The notes below the pieces were generated by a model. That model was not told the origin of the DNA. It saw only the letters and a list, made by a program, of their open reading frames with translations, and searched no databases. Source: UBA3907 sp033810155 (GTDB taxonomy: Bacteria; Bacillota; Sulfobacillia; Fermentithermobacillales; Fermentithermobacillaceae). Taken from it: a stretch of 32,161 nt of DNA. Position 1 is the stretch's first letter. Every line of letters begins with the position of its first letter. The translations under genes and the position numbers were made by a program. Of the stretch, positions 16,307 to 24,494 are shown one piece after another. Location: NCBI GenBank assembly GCA_033810155.1, contig JAPXKJ010000012.1:1-32161 (forward strand), in the 5' to 3' direction.

Positions 16307-17557
16307 ATGGATCCTATAAGATTCTATGCTGGGATACTCAGGCAGAATATGGATAACCCTAAGCGAATTTCTAATATGGTGGATTTTGGATTGTCTGTTG
16401 CGTATTATTACGTTTCTGTCTTTAGGGATAAAAGGGTACCGAAGTCTCTTCAGTACCTTAATCGATACGCGGTAGGAAGGATAAGGGATTCTCTGGCAAA
16501 CCCAGATAACTCGGTGTGGGTGAATCTCTTTGCGCCTTCGGAATTGGTGACTGCGATGGACATCGATCCTCTCTTCATTGAAGCTTATTCATCTTTCATG
16601 GCGGGTTTTCTTATCGAGGATTTGCTTATAGATACTGCTGAAACCCAAGGTCTTTCTAATACACTGTGTAGCTTTCACAAAACGTTTCTTGGAGCAAACG
16701 AACTCGGCATCGTAAGGAAGCCCAAATACATAATGACTACGTCTATGATATGTGATGGAAATACACCTACTTTCAAATACCTTGCTAGGAAACTAGGGGT
16801 TCCGCTCTTTGTGATTGACGTCCCCTATTCCTACTCTAAGGATGGGGTCAAATACGTAAGGAAACAGCTCATTGAGCTTACCTACGAATTGGAGGAGTGC
16901 TTCAATAGGCAACTGGATGTAGATAAACTGCGAGAAGTAGTGAGAACGGAAAATCAGACGCGAGCCCTCATGAAGAAGTACCTAGATTATGCCAACCACA
17001 AGTGTGTGGTTCCTGCCATGCCTTTCGAAATGTACATGCTTTTCGCGTCACATGTTTTCATAGGCAGTCCAGAGGTTTTGACGTTTTATCGAATGCTCGT
17101 CGAGGACATAGAACAAGCGCCTGCTAAGACCGGTAAGAGCGTGCTTTTCATCCATCTCGTCCCAATGTTCGAGAAGAATTTCGAGCGCTACTTCAACTTC
17201 AGCGACAAACTACACATTTCAGGTTTTGACCTTAACTATGATTTCATGGATGAGATCGATGAAAAGAACCCGTTTCTTGGAATTGCCGAAAAACTCATCC
17301 TCAATTCCCTCAACGGCGAAGCGACCCGAAGGCTCTCACTAATTGCAGATCTAGTAAACAAGTTGAACCCAGACGGAGTCATCCAATTCTGCCATCTAGG
17401 CTGCAAACAGTCTATGGGATCTAGGTTTCTGATAAAAGAACTAATAGGGAAATTAGGACTACCGTTCCTACATATTGACGGGGATTTTGTGGACAAACGA
17501 AACAACCAGGAAGGACAGAACCGCACCAGAATAGAAGCTTTTCTCGAAATGCTTTGA
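16307..17557 (+). CDS. 2-hydroxyacyl-CoA dehydratase family subunit (HgdB-like)
   Basis: 416 residues of the HGD-D family (dehydratase / benzoyl-CoA reductase / double-cubane protein superfamily). Visible marks are NLFAPSELVTAMDI, SFHKTFLGA, TTSMICDGNTPTFK, GVPLFVIDVPYS, IQFCHLGCKQ and the C-terminal DGDFVDKRNNQEGQNRTR. Cysteines in these motifs are candidates for iron-sulfur ligands. The family takes single low-potential electrons from an ATP-driven activator. The ATG at 16307 has GGGGTGA upstream. The next gene begins 19 bp later and supplies both the second subunit and the activator. The substrate is unknown: no CoA-transferase, acyl-CoA dehydrogenase or Etf genes are beside it, so it could equally be a double-cubane-type reductase. 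Confidence 0.85.
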   Translation: MDPIRFYAGILRQNMDNPKRISNMVDFGLSVAYYYVSVFRDKRVPKSLQYLNRYAVGRIRDSLANPDNSVWVNLFAPSELVTAMDIDPLFIEAYSSFMAGFLIEDLLIDTAETQGLSNTLCSFHKTFLGANELGIVRKPKYIMTTSMICDGNTPTFKYLARKLGVPLFVIDVPYSYSKDGVKYVRKQLIELTYELEECFNRQLDVDKLREVVRTENQTRALMKKYLDYANHKCVVPAMPFEMYMLFASHVFIGSPEVLTFYRMLVEDIEQAPAKTGKSVLFIHLVPMFEKNFERYFNFSDKLHISGFDLNYDFMDEIDEKNPFLGIAEKLILNSLNGEATRRLSLIADLVNKLNPDGVIQFCHLGCKQSMGSRFLIKELIGKLGLPFLHIDGDFVDKRNNQEGQNRTRIEAFLEML

Positions 17558-17576
17558 AAACACGGAGGTTAGGGAC

Positions 17577-19256
17577 TTGGTAGGTTATATCTGCAAGTAT
17601 ACACCGATAGAGATAATCGAATCTTTTGGCGAAAAGCCCGAAAGGTTAGAATCAGGGTTTAAATCCCACGAAAAAGCAGAAGCAATGCTTCACCCCAATA
17701 TGTGCAGCTATATAAGCGGGGTGCTAGAAAACATACTCGAAAATGATATCCAAGAAGTAGTCCTTACCTCCTGCTGCGATAGTGTATGCCGCCTCTATGA
17801 CGTACTCAAAGATAAGATCGAATTCCCATACATCCTTGCCCTGCCATCAAAGAATGACCCCTTTACAGTCGATCTTTTACGCAAGGAAATAGAACGATTC
17901 ATCGAAGCCTATCAAGTGTTTAAGGGCAAGTCCTTTAGTATGGAAAACTTGCTCAAGATTTTACAAAAGAAGAAAGATACCCAGTCAAAATCCGATGATA
18001 TATCCCAAAGCATAGCCATATTAGGCGCCAGACTCAACGGTGAAACAGTCGAAAGAATAAGGGAATTTTGCACCCAAAATATCGTGGATTTGACTTGTAC
18101 TGGCCAAGAAAGGGTTTTCGATATCGACGCCAATTCCGATGTGCTCGCCTTGTACGCCCAAAGCCTTCTCGGTTTTACACCTTGCATGAGGATGGCCCAA
18201 GACCGCGAGCAACTCATCAATCAAGATTTCCTAGGAGTCATATATAACACGGTGAAGTTCTGCGATTTCTACTCGTACGAGTACGCTCAACTCAAGAACA
18301 CGACCAGCATCCCTCTGCTTAAAATCGAAACCGACCACACAGATTCGAACAGTGGGCAGATATTGACTAGGATCGATGCTTTCTTGGAGTCCACGGGTAC
18401 AAAAAGAAATCCCAAAAACGCCGAAATGCCTCTCCAAGCCAACGACGAGAAAGATGCAGTACACAAAAGGGCGAACCTAATGTACACAGCGGGAATCGAC
18501 TGCGGATCTACCTCTACTAACGTAGTCATAATTGATGAAAAGAAGACCATCGTGTCATACGCAACCATCCCAACCGGACCCAAGCCCATCGAAAGCGCCT
18601 CGAATTGTTTTGGAATCGCATTAGATAGGGCGGGACTTGATGAGAAAGATATAATCCATATAGTCGCAACGGGATATGGCAGAATCAGCATACCCTTTGC
18701 GGACAGAATTGTAACCGAAATCACGTGCCATGGAAAGGGCGCGTTTTTCCTAGACAGTTCCGTAAGAACAGTCGTCGATATCGGTGGACAAGATAGCAAA
18801 GTGATACGCCTTGACGATAGAGGTAAAGTCTCGGACTTTGTGATGAATGACAAGTGTTCTGCAGGAACCGGTCGATTCTTGGAGGTAATGTCAAGAACCT
18901 TGGGTATCTCATTAGATGAAATGGCCTGCATATATGCTCCTTCAGAGGAGGACATTACCATAACGAGCATGTGCACTGTGTTTGCTGAATCGGAAGTCAT
19001 CTCCCTAATTGCTCAAAACAAGGACGAAAGAGACATAGTCTACGCGCTTAACAAGTCTATTGCATCGAAAATAACATCGCTGATCGACAGAGTAGGAAGA
19101 AAAAGCAGGTACATGATGACAGGAGGAGTCGCCAAGAACCAAGGAGTGGTAAGAATCATGGAAAACAAGCTCAAGGAGTCAGTGGTAGTCCCTTTTGAAC
19201 CGGAGGTGGTTGGGGCTCTAGGAGCCGCCCTAATCTCGCTTGAAGATATGCAATGA
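17577..19256 (+). CDS. Fusion of dehydratase-like second subunit and ATP-dependent activator
   Basis: 559 residues in two parts. Residues 1 to about 275 resemble the other HGD-D subunit (GYICKYTPIEIIESFGEKPERL, HPNMCSYISG, LTSCCDSVCRLYD), ending in an ARLNGETVERI-type second domain. From about 303 on it is a full HgdC/BadF-type activator of the ASKHA ATPase fold: GIDCGSTSTNVVIID at 306, DIGGQDSKVI, NDKCSAGTGRFLEVM and TSMCTVFAESEVISL with the [4Fe-4S] cysteines Cys427 and Cys466, and TGGVAKN. The 39-residue cysteine spacing matches HgdC as I remember it. Normally these are separate proteins. The TTG at 17577 follows GGAGGTTAGGGAC. The activator would deliver electrons by ATP-driven conformational change to its own and its partner subunit. 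Confidence 0.85.
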   Translation: MVGYICKYTPIEIIESFGEKPERLESGFKSHEKAEAMLHPNMCSYISGVLENILENDIQEVVLTSCCDSVCRLYDVLKDKIEFPYILALPSKNDPFTVDLLRKEIERFIEAYQVFKGKSFSMENLLKILQKKKDTQSKSDDISQSIAILGARLNGETVERIREFCTQNIVDLTCTGQERVFDIDANSDVLALYAQSLLGFTPCMRMAQDREQLINQDFLGVIYNTVKFCDFYSYEYAQLKNTTSIPLLKIETDHTDSNSGQILTRIDAFLESTGTKRNPKNAEMPLQANDEKDAVHKRANLMYTAGIDCGSTSTNVVIIDEKKTIVSYATIPTGPKPIESASNCFGIALDRAGLDEKDIIHIVATGYGRISIPFADRIVTEITCHGKGAFFLDSSVRTVVDIGGQDSKVIRLDDRGKVSDFVMNDKCSAGTGRFLEVMSRTLGISLDEMACIYAPSEEDITITSMCTVFAESEVISLIAQNKDERDIVYALNKSIASKITSLIDRVGRKSRYMMTGGVAKNQGVVRIMENKLKESVVVPFEPEVVGALGAALISLEDMQ

Positions 19257-19321
19257 GTCTCCCTTAGCGCTCGCCCCTTGGTCACCCACATCCTAGATTG
19301 GTTTATTCTGCCTGAATTATC

Positions 19322-20371
19322 TTAGTCACCTGACACATCCTTGACCTGTACCTTCTCCAAGTCGGGCACAAGGTGGACCCAGATTAGCCCATCGTCCAAG
19401 ATGGGATCTTCGCCTCCCATGTAGAATTTAAGCGGTTCTTTGAGAGATAGTTTTTCCCAAGTCCCTTCTGACATAACTCCATTTGAGAAGAACAAGGCTT
19501 TCCCTTCTCCTGTGACATCCATGTCGATTTCAATGAGCTTTCCCACAGGATAAGTTGTTTTGACTTGTAGAAAGACTAACGCCTTCGGCGAAATGACTTG
19601 GCCATCATCTCCTAGATGATCTTGTCCATTTATGCAACGACGGTAACCGGACTCGTCGTAGTAGTACTCAACCAAATCCGGGTACCTAGGATTGTTTGAG
19701 AACTGGTATGCAATGTAATTCGCCGGGGTACCAAGAAGAGTGCCCTTCTGAGAGAAAATCGGGATTGAGACTTCGTAGCCTCTTCGCTTAGCGCCATCTT
19801 CTAGCTTATCTGTCGATGTGTAAAGATTATCGGGTGCCGATCTGTCACTGCTGCGCCAAAAGCACTCACCCGCAGTATATATCTCATCCAAACTATGTAT
19901 ATTCTGCGTTCGTATAATCTCAAAGCTATCAGCTGAACCTCCACAGTGCGCATACGGTGCCCCATATCCAGCAGCTACTTGCACTAAAGGCTTTCTGGCG
20001 CTGCGCACAGGCCCTATCTTTTCCACCTTACGGTTGAATCCCGCCATAAGCCGTGTTATACCACCTTCAGCAGGCGCTTCAAAGACGATGGCAGCTTGTG
20101 ACAACCCTGATTGCGGCCTCGCGCTAGGATTGTTGCCGATGCTCACCAAAAACAACCCTTCCAACAAATCCTCTTCTGGGGTATTAGGCTCGTCAATGAC
20201 CGGGCCCGGGTTCGACCCCACATCAGGCGTTTTATCCTCGATGTTTCCTTGAGGAGTACACGCCGCAAAAACCAGAGAAAACCCGACAGCAAACAGCAAA
20301 AACTCATAAACAAACAACCCGCCAAGTCGTCTCGACTGCAACTTTGCAACACAACCACCCTTGCATCTCAT
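19322..20371 (-). CDS. DUF3048 (YerB-like) lipoprotein
   Basis: 349 residues. A basic N-terminus and hydrophobic segment end in the lipobox LVFAAC with Cys38 as the lipidation site, so the protein is anchored on the outer face of the membrane. The mature part begins with a Pro/Asp/Glu-rich linker, then the DUF3048 signature (SIGNNPSARPQSGLSQAAIV, EGGITRLMAGF, VRSARK) and the C-terminal beta-rich half. The family is widespread in Firmicutes, with B. subtilis YerB as example; its biochemical role is not established. The ATG at 20371 has AAGGAG 10 bases upstream. It is convergent with the dehydratase/activase gene (65 bp apart) and divergent from mscL, with repeats between. Confidence 0.88.
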   Translation of the reverse strand: MRCKGGCVAKLQSRRLGGLFVYEFLLFAVGFSLVFAACTPQGNIEDKTPDVGSNPGPVIDEPNTPEEDLLEGLFLVSIGNNPSARPQSGLSQAAIVFEAPAEGGITRLMAGFNRKVEKIGPVRSARKPLVQVAAGYGAPYAHCGGSADSFEIIRTQNIHSLDEIYTAGECFWRSSDRSAPDNLYTSTDKLEDGAKRRGYEVSIPIFSQKGTLLGTPANYIAYQFSNNPRYPDLVEYYYDESGYRRCINGQDHLGDDGQVISPKALVFLQVKTTYPVGKLIEIDMDVTGEGKALFFSNGVMSEGTWEKLSLKEPLKFYMGGEDPILDDGLIWVHLVPDLEKVQVKDVSGD

Positions 20372-20704
20372 TGACCATTCTCCTTTGTCTTCGCAACTCA
20401 GTAGATGTATATTCCACTACGCAAATCCCATTTCCTCCCCGAAACGAAGCACGGGGGACGGTACTTTTTGCTTCACCAAGCACAAAGAAGGAAGCACGGG
20501 GGACGGTACTTCTTGCTTCATCTCATAGTAAAGCCTAACAGACAGTACTTCCTGCTCGAGACCACAGAGTTCCGCGGGGCGCAATATCGAGGATATGGTC
20601 TTCTCTTCCGTTTCTAATGAGCGCTGGGAACGCGACTTCCCATGTGGCGTTGTGTTAATATTCAGTCAAGGCTCACTCTTGACCAATGAAGGAGAAAGAA
20701 GGCG
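20372..20704. other. Divergent intergenic region, repeat-bearing
   Basis: About 330 bp between the DUF3048 gene and mscL. It holds repeat locus 5 and otherwise no supportable gene. A TAATAT hexamer at 20656-20661 could be a -10 for mscL, but no matching -35 box is seen. Confidence 0.6.
20446..20556. repeat. Palindromic repeat locus 5, direct copies
   Basis: Copies at 20446-20476 and 20491-20520 in the same orientation (core GGGGGACGGTACTT), about 14 bases apart, and a third, strongly decayed copy near 20530-20556 (ACAGTACTTCCTGCTCG). The spacing is about 45 bp from copy to copy. It lies between the divergent DUF3048 and mscL genes. Confidence 0.85.
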
Positions 20705-20710
20705 GTGCTA

Positions 20711-21148
20711 ATGAAAGATCTGTTGCAGGAATTCAAGAGTTTTGCTATCAAAGGAAATGCTATCGATATGGCAGTCGGCGTGATCGTTGGTGGAGCTTTC
20801 GGGAAAATAGTGTCCTCGTTGGTAAACGACATATTGATGCCTCTAATAGGCCTTCTCCTAGGAGGAATAGATTTCTCACAACTCAAAGTGCAAATAGGCG
20901 ACGCCGTAGTAATGTATGGTTCATTCATAATGAGTATAGTCGATTTCTTAATAATATGCTTCTGCATATTTTTACTGGTCCGTGCGATAAACAGACTCAA
21001 GGCTCCCCCATCAACGATAACCGAAGCCAAAGAACATGGCGAAGCAGAACCGCCGGTGCCAGTACCGATGCCCAAGGAAGAAGAACTGCTTACAGAGATC
21101 CGGGATCTCCTAAAGAAAATGTCCGTAGCTCAAGACGACACACCATAG
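20711..21148 (+). CDS. mscL: Large-conductance mechanosensitive channel MscL
   Basis: 145 residues from the ATG at 20711. The N-terminal helix KDLLQEFKSFAIKGNAIDMAVGVIVGGAFGKIVSSLVNDI is diagnostic in order and length of MscL; TM1 follows at about 16-40 and TM2 near residues 74-95 (IMSIVDFLIICFCIFLL). The C-terminal cytoplasmic helix is amphipathic (EEELLTEIRDLLKKM) after a Pro-rich linker. The homopentamer opens under membrane tension to release solutes on osmotic downshock. A GTG at 20705 is an alternative start with GAAGGAG 10 bases upstream; the ATG gives the usual MKDL- beginning. It is convergent with plsY, 47 bp apart. Confidence 0.95.
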   Translation: MKDLLQEFKSFAIKGNAIDMAVGVIVGGAFGKIVSSLVNDILMPLIGLLLGGIDFSQLKVQIGDAVVMYGSFIMSIVDFLIICFCIFLLVRAINRLKAPPSTITEAKEHGEAEPPVPVPMPKEEELLTEIRDLLKKMSVAQDDTP

Positions 21149-21195
21149 CTATAATAAGAACTGTGGATGGCGAAATGATCGCCGATAATGGGGCC

Positions 21196-21798
21196 TTACG
21201 TGCGGCGACTGCTTCGGCCAAAACTTGTGTCTTGCACTTTCTCTATAAGCCAGGGCAACTGCCGTAATATGAGTAGAAGAGTCACCGACACTGCAGCAAA
21301 GATTCTGTCGTGTTCGACTTCTCGCCGTATCATAAGAATCAGTCCTGTCGGAAAAGCGACCACTCCCAGCATGGGAGTCCATTTCGTTATCAAACTAGCG
21401 ATAATCCCTGCGACGCAGGCAGGCGCCATTTCACTCCAAGAGACGCATAAGAGAGCGCCAACCGCAGTGGCCAACCCTCTACCTCCCCGAAATCCGTAGA
21501 AAATGGACCAGTTATGCCCGATGACGGGAGCGCACGCCGATGCGACAAACCACCAGCCCTCCATGTCGAGCTGGCGAGCCACGGTCACAGGCAAGATACC
21601 CTTTGCAATGTCAAAGGCACCCGTGAGGATCCCATAGGATGGCCCTGCTATTCTCCACACTCCAGCAGACCCAGGGTTTTCCCCCATTTCCCAGGGAGTT
21701 TGTCCGATGCGGTGTTTCACAAAAACCACTGCCGGAAGAAATGAGCCGAGAAGATAACCACCTGCAACTACCAGGAGTTTCATGAACACCCCCGTCAC
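21196..21798 (-). CDS. plsY: Glycerol-3-phosphate acyltransferase PlsY-like
   Basis: 200 residues, about five membrane segments. The protein transfers acyl from acyl-phosphate to glycerol 3-phosphate, the first step of phospholipid synthesis, in the cytoplasmic membrane. Motifs are GSFLPAVVF near the N-terminus, GENPGSAGVWR in the place of the usual G-N-x-G-x-T-N motif, and GHNWSIFYGFRGGRGLAT in the place of GHxFPVFLGFKGGKGVAT. The first motif has Ala-Gly where Thr-Asn is standard, so this may be a divergent or second copy in the genome. The start is GTG at 21798 with GAGG 7 bases upstream; an ATG at 21783 is possible. Repeat locus 6 lies between it and the asparaginase gene on the same strand. 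Confidence 0.85.
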   Translation of the reverse strand: MTGVFMKLLVVAGGYLLGSFLPAVVFVKHRIGQTPWEMGENPGSAGVWRIAGPSYGILTGAFDIAKGILPVTVARQLDMEGWWFVASACAPVIGHNWSIFYGFRGGRGLATAVGALLCVSWSEMAPACVAGIIASLITKWTPMLGVVAFPTGLILMIRREVEHDRIFAAVSVTLLLILRQLPWLIEKVQDTSFGRSSRRT

Positions 21799-21941
21799 TA
21801 GATTACCTCAGTAAAAACCGAGATGCAATATCAAAACTCGAGGCCGGCCTTTTTGGACGGGCACAGACGGCCCTTTGACAATGTACGCAAACCCACGCTC
21901 TTCATGTTGCCTTAGCCCTTGTCCAAACTCATAGCCACACG

Positions 21942-22029
21942 GTGAAGCAGAAAGTACCGTCCCCGTTGCTTCACCCATCCCCGTTGCTTCAGTGGGGTGA
22001 AGCAGAAAGTACCGTCCCCCCTGCTTCAC
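21942..22029. repeat. Palindromic repeat locus 6
   Basis: Full copies at 21942-21974 and 21997-22029 in the same orientation, with a duplicated right end (CCCCGTTGCTTCAG, 21979-21992) between them. The outer arm of the second copy contains the TGA stop of the asparaginase gene on the minus strand (22026-22028). Confidence 0.9.
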
Positions 22030-23063
22030 GGTCGCGCGGCGAATATACTTGCTATGTCTGCTGGGTCGTTGGTTATGGACAGGGCTAACATGAGTTTGAT
22101 GCGCGCTTTTTGGCTGTTTAGATCTGTCGTGACGAACCCTAAGTCAGTGAGCGTTCCGGGCGCTGGTGCTCCGCCATATAGGCACCTAGTCGTTATTACA
22201 ACAGGCACGTTTGCATTGACGGCGTCTTGTAAAGACACGATCATCGATTTTGGTAAGTGTCCGTATCCCATGCTTTCTACGACTATCCCGCGAGATCCCG
22301 CTTCTACCAGTATCTTAGCCACACGTTCATCGCTGGCTATGCCAGTTTTGAGTAAGTCTACGGGAGGGACAAGCGCTGTATACTCGTAAAAAGAGCGAGC
22401 AGGAGGGTTGACCAAGAAATCTACACTCTGCGGGTTTACATATCCTACAGGACCTGTAGCAGGTGAATCGAATGCGTCCAGCATCCATGAATGAACTTTG
22501 GTCACTTCTCTAGCTAGATGGATCTTACTGTTCATCACAACCAATACTCCGTATGCAGCGGCTCTAGATTGCAGAGCGACTTTGCAAGAATCGATAAGGT
22601 TAGCCATGCCCTCCGAGCCAACCTCGTCAAACCCTCTCATTGCTCCTGTAACAACCGTAGGTCCAAAGGTTATCTTGGTGTCAAGATCAGATAGGTTTGA
22701 TACTATAGGTATGGCCTGCCCGTAGACGTTAGTATCATCATCTTCTCCCTCAGCGTCCTTTTTGGCTGTTGAACCAGACATAAGATCAAGAAAGTACGCC
22801 GTTTCTTCCATGGTATCTGTGCCATGAGTAATCACAACTCCGTTGGAACCCTCGTAAAACACCTTTTGAACCTGTATGCCGATATCCCACAGGATGTGTG
22901 TAGTTATTTGGCTGGATCCTACGGAACAGATATCGTGAACCCTTATGTCCACACCAGGGAAAACCTTTCTTAGATCTCTTACCAATTCCTCACCGCTGGC
23001 CATAGGGCCCTTAGCCCTAGAAGCTATTGTTCCTCCGGTGGAAAGTATATCTAATCTACGCAT
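22026..23063 (-). CDS. L-asparaginase
   Basis: 345 residues from the ATG at 23063, which has GGAAGGAG 9 bases upstream; the TTG at 23087 in the same frame lacks a site. The first catalytic threonine is Thr12 (STGGTIAS) and the second is in THGTDTMEET (Thr82, Asp83), followed by the usual GAMRG segment. Hydrolyses asparagine to aspartate and ammonia; no signal peptide, so cytosolic. Between residues 96 and 116 there is an acidic, low-complexity insertion (KKDAEGEDDD). The last codon before the stop (CCG) adjoins the repeat arm, which provides the TGA. The gene downstream on the same strand is plsY. Confidence 0.92.
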   Translation of the reverse strand: MRRLDILSTGGTIASRAKGPMASGEELVRDLRKVFPGVDIRVHDICSVGSSQITTHILWDIGIQVQKVFYEGSNGVVITHGTDTMEETAYFLDLMSGSTAKKDAEGEDDDTNVYGQAIPIVSNLSDLDTKITFGPTVVTGAMRGFDEVGSEGMANLIDSCKVALQSRAAAYGVLVVMNSKIHLAREVTKVHSWMLDAFDSPATGPVGYVNPQSVDFLVNPPARSFYEYTALVPPVDLLKTGIASDERVAKILVEAGSRGIVVESMGYGHLPKSMIVSLQDAVNANVPVVITTRCLYGGAPAPGTLTDLGFVTTDLNSQKARIKLMLALSITNDPADIASIFAARP

Positions 23064-23088
23064 AATACCGTTCTCCTTCCAATTCAAT

Positions 23089-24366
23089 CTACCGAACGTA
23101 TCCGAGTTCTTGAAGCAGCACGTCCAGGTTGACCATAGCCAACCCCTGCATCTGTGATACCTTATCTTCCATACGATTCAACAAATCCTGTGTGTTTTCT
23201 TCAATGTAATTCGTCTTCTCAATCGAAGCCTCAAGTATCTCATCCCATGTGTTAAATCTAACGTCAAGCATAAGGTCGTCCATTTCCAGGTATTCGTGGA
23301 TGATGCCCCAATATTTGCGGCTGTATGACAACACCAATACAGGTGTTTTTGTGAAGATAGCCGATATTGACGCATGCATTCTACCGGTGATGACAAGAGC
23401 GCTGTTGCCTATTAGGTGTCGAGCCTGGTTAGGCAAAATCTCACATGTCGGAAATACCAGTTTCTCAGAAGTGACGCCACGTCGCTTCAAGTTTATAAAC
23501 AGATCCCGCCCCGCCAATCTATCGTCCGCACCGTCAGGTGCAAGCACGTGCGGTAATATCAAAAGCTGCCTCTTCGGGTGCTTAGAGAGTACATAAAGAC
23601 TAAGGTCTGTCATGAAGTCTATATACTCCTGCCTAACGGGAGATTTTGCGAATCGCCATATCAACTCACTCGGCACTATAGTGAAATAGTCATCTGACAA
23701 ACCCAGAACCGGCTTTTCGAATTCTTCATTTAGCGGCAAGAAAGCTAGGTCGGCCGCTAACACAGCGTTCTTGAGTTTGAGGTCCTCGGTTAGGTATCTA
23801 TGGGTGATCGGGTCTCTTGCTACAATTCGGTTGACTTTGCTGAGCAACCATGCAATTACGGCCCTGCGCCAGGAGTGAAAAGGACCTATCGTTTGCCCGC
23901 ACATAACAACCTTCCGCCCCGTCTTTCTGAGAGCAGCCAACCGCAAAGACGCGAGGACGGGGCCTAAGACGCTGTAGTCCTCGGTATAGTCATCCCCTCC
24001 AAGCACACAAACTAGGTCCACATCGTCTGCGCCTTTAGGTAGCAAAGTGTCAGATCTAGTACCAAAGCAAACAGTTAGAAACCATGAGAGGTATCTCTTG
24101 AGTTTCTCTCTCCGGCTAATGGATTCCGGCTTAACTGCTTCAAGTTCATGGGGACTAATGTCGCCATCGAGAGCCTTCGCAAACCTCGATATCGTTTCTT
24201 CAGGCTGCGGTGTTTCAATCACAAAAACCAGTTCTGATGATTGTTCTAAAGGACTATCACCCCGCAAATCTCTTATTTCACGGGATAGATAGCGAATTAG
24301 GTTTTCTGCCATCATCATCGAACCGTAATTCAATGTGTTCGGAATGTTTAACATCAATATTTTCAA
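23089..24366 (-). CDS. Polysaccharide pyruvyl transferase family protein
   Basis: 425 residues of the CsaB/WcaK type, which add ketal pyruvate to sugars of exopolysaccharides or wall glycans. The TTG at 24366 has GAGGGTG 8 bases upstream and gives MKILMLNIPNTLNYGSMMM, a typical beginning; the frame continues 32 residues further without a site. Other marks are VCVLGGDDYTEDYS, CGQTIGPF, RDPITHRYL, ADLAFL and, at the C-terminal half, NSALVITGRMHASISA with the conserved RMH. The protein is cytosolic. It lies downstream of an FrhB-like ferredoxin gene on the same strand, a pairing also seen in some glycan clusters. The acceptor sugar is unknown. Confidence 0.85.
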   Translation of the reverse strand: MKILMLNIPNTLNYGSMMMAENLIRYLSREIRDLRGDSPLEQSSELVFVIETPQPEETISRFAKALDGDISPHELEAVKPESISRREKLKRYLSWFLTVCFGTRSDTLLPKGADDVDLVCVLGGDDYTEDYSVLGPVLASLRLAALRKTGRKVVMCGQTIGPFHSWRRAVIAWLLSKVNRIVARDPITHRYLTEDLKLKNAVLAADLAFLPLNEEFEKPVLGLSDDYFTIVPSELIWRFAKSPVRQEYIDFMTDLSLYVLSKHPKRQLLILPHVLAPDGADDRLAGRDLFINLKRRGVTSEKLVFPTCEILPNQARHLIGNSALVITGRMHASISAIFTKTPVLVLSYSRKYWGIIHEYLEMDDLMLDVRFNTWDEILEASIEKTNYIEENTQDLLNRMEDKVSQMQGLAMVNLDVLLQELGYVR

Positions 24367-24494
24367 TAAATCATCACCCTCAACAGCGGCATGCGATAGG
24401 CGCATACGTCCAAGAAAGGCGCACGCTTTGTTGCGCCAAATGACTCGGTTCTTTGAGAGCAAAACCGGAGCTCTATATACGCAAGTATACGTAC

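Noticed and set aside
18287..19000. 237-codon minus-strand open frame
   Set aside because: Complement of the activator domain of the fusion protein, which is strongly supported by its motifs.
20205..20225. tRNA T-arm-like GGTTCGA sequence
   Set aside because: It lies within the DUF3048 gene and no acceptor, D or anticodon arms can be built around it; no tRNA or rRNA was found in the window.
20686..21267. 193-codon plus-strand open frame overlapping mscL
   Set aside because: It runs through mscL in another frame and into plsY; composition is Arg/Ser-rich and no family is recognised.
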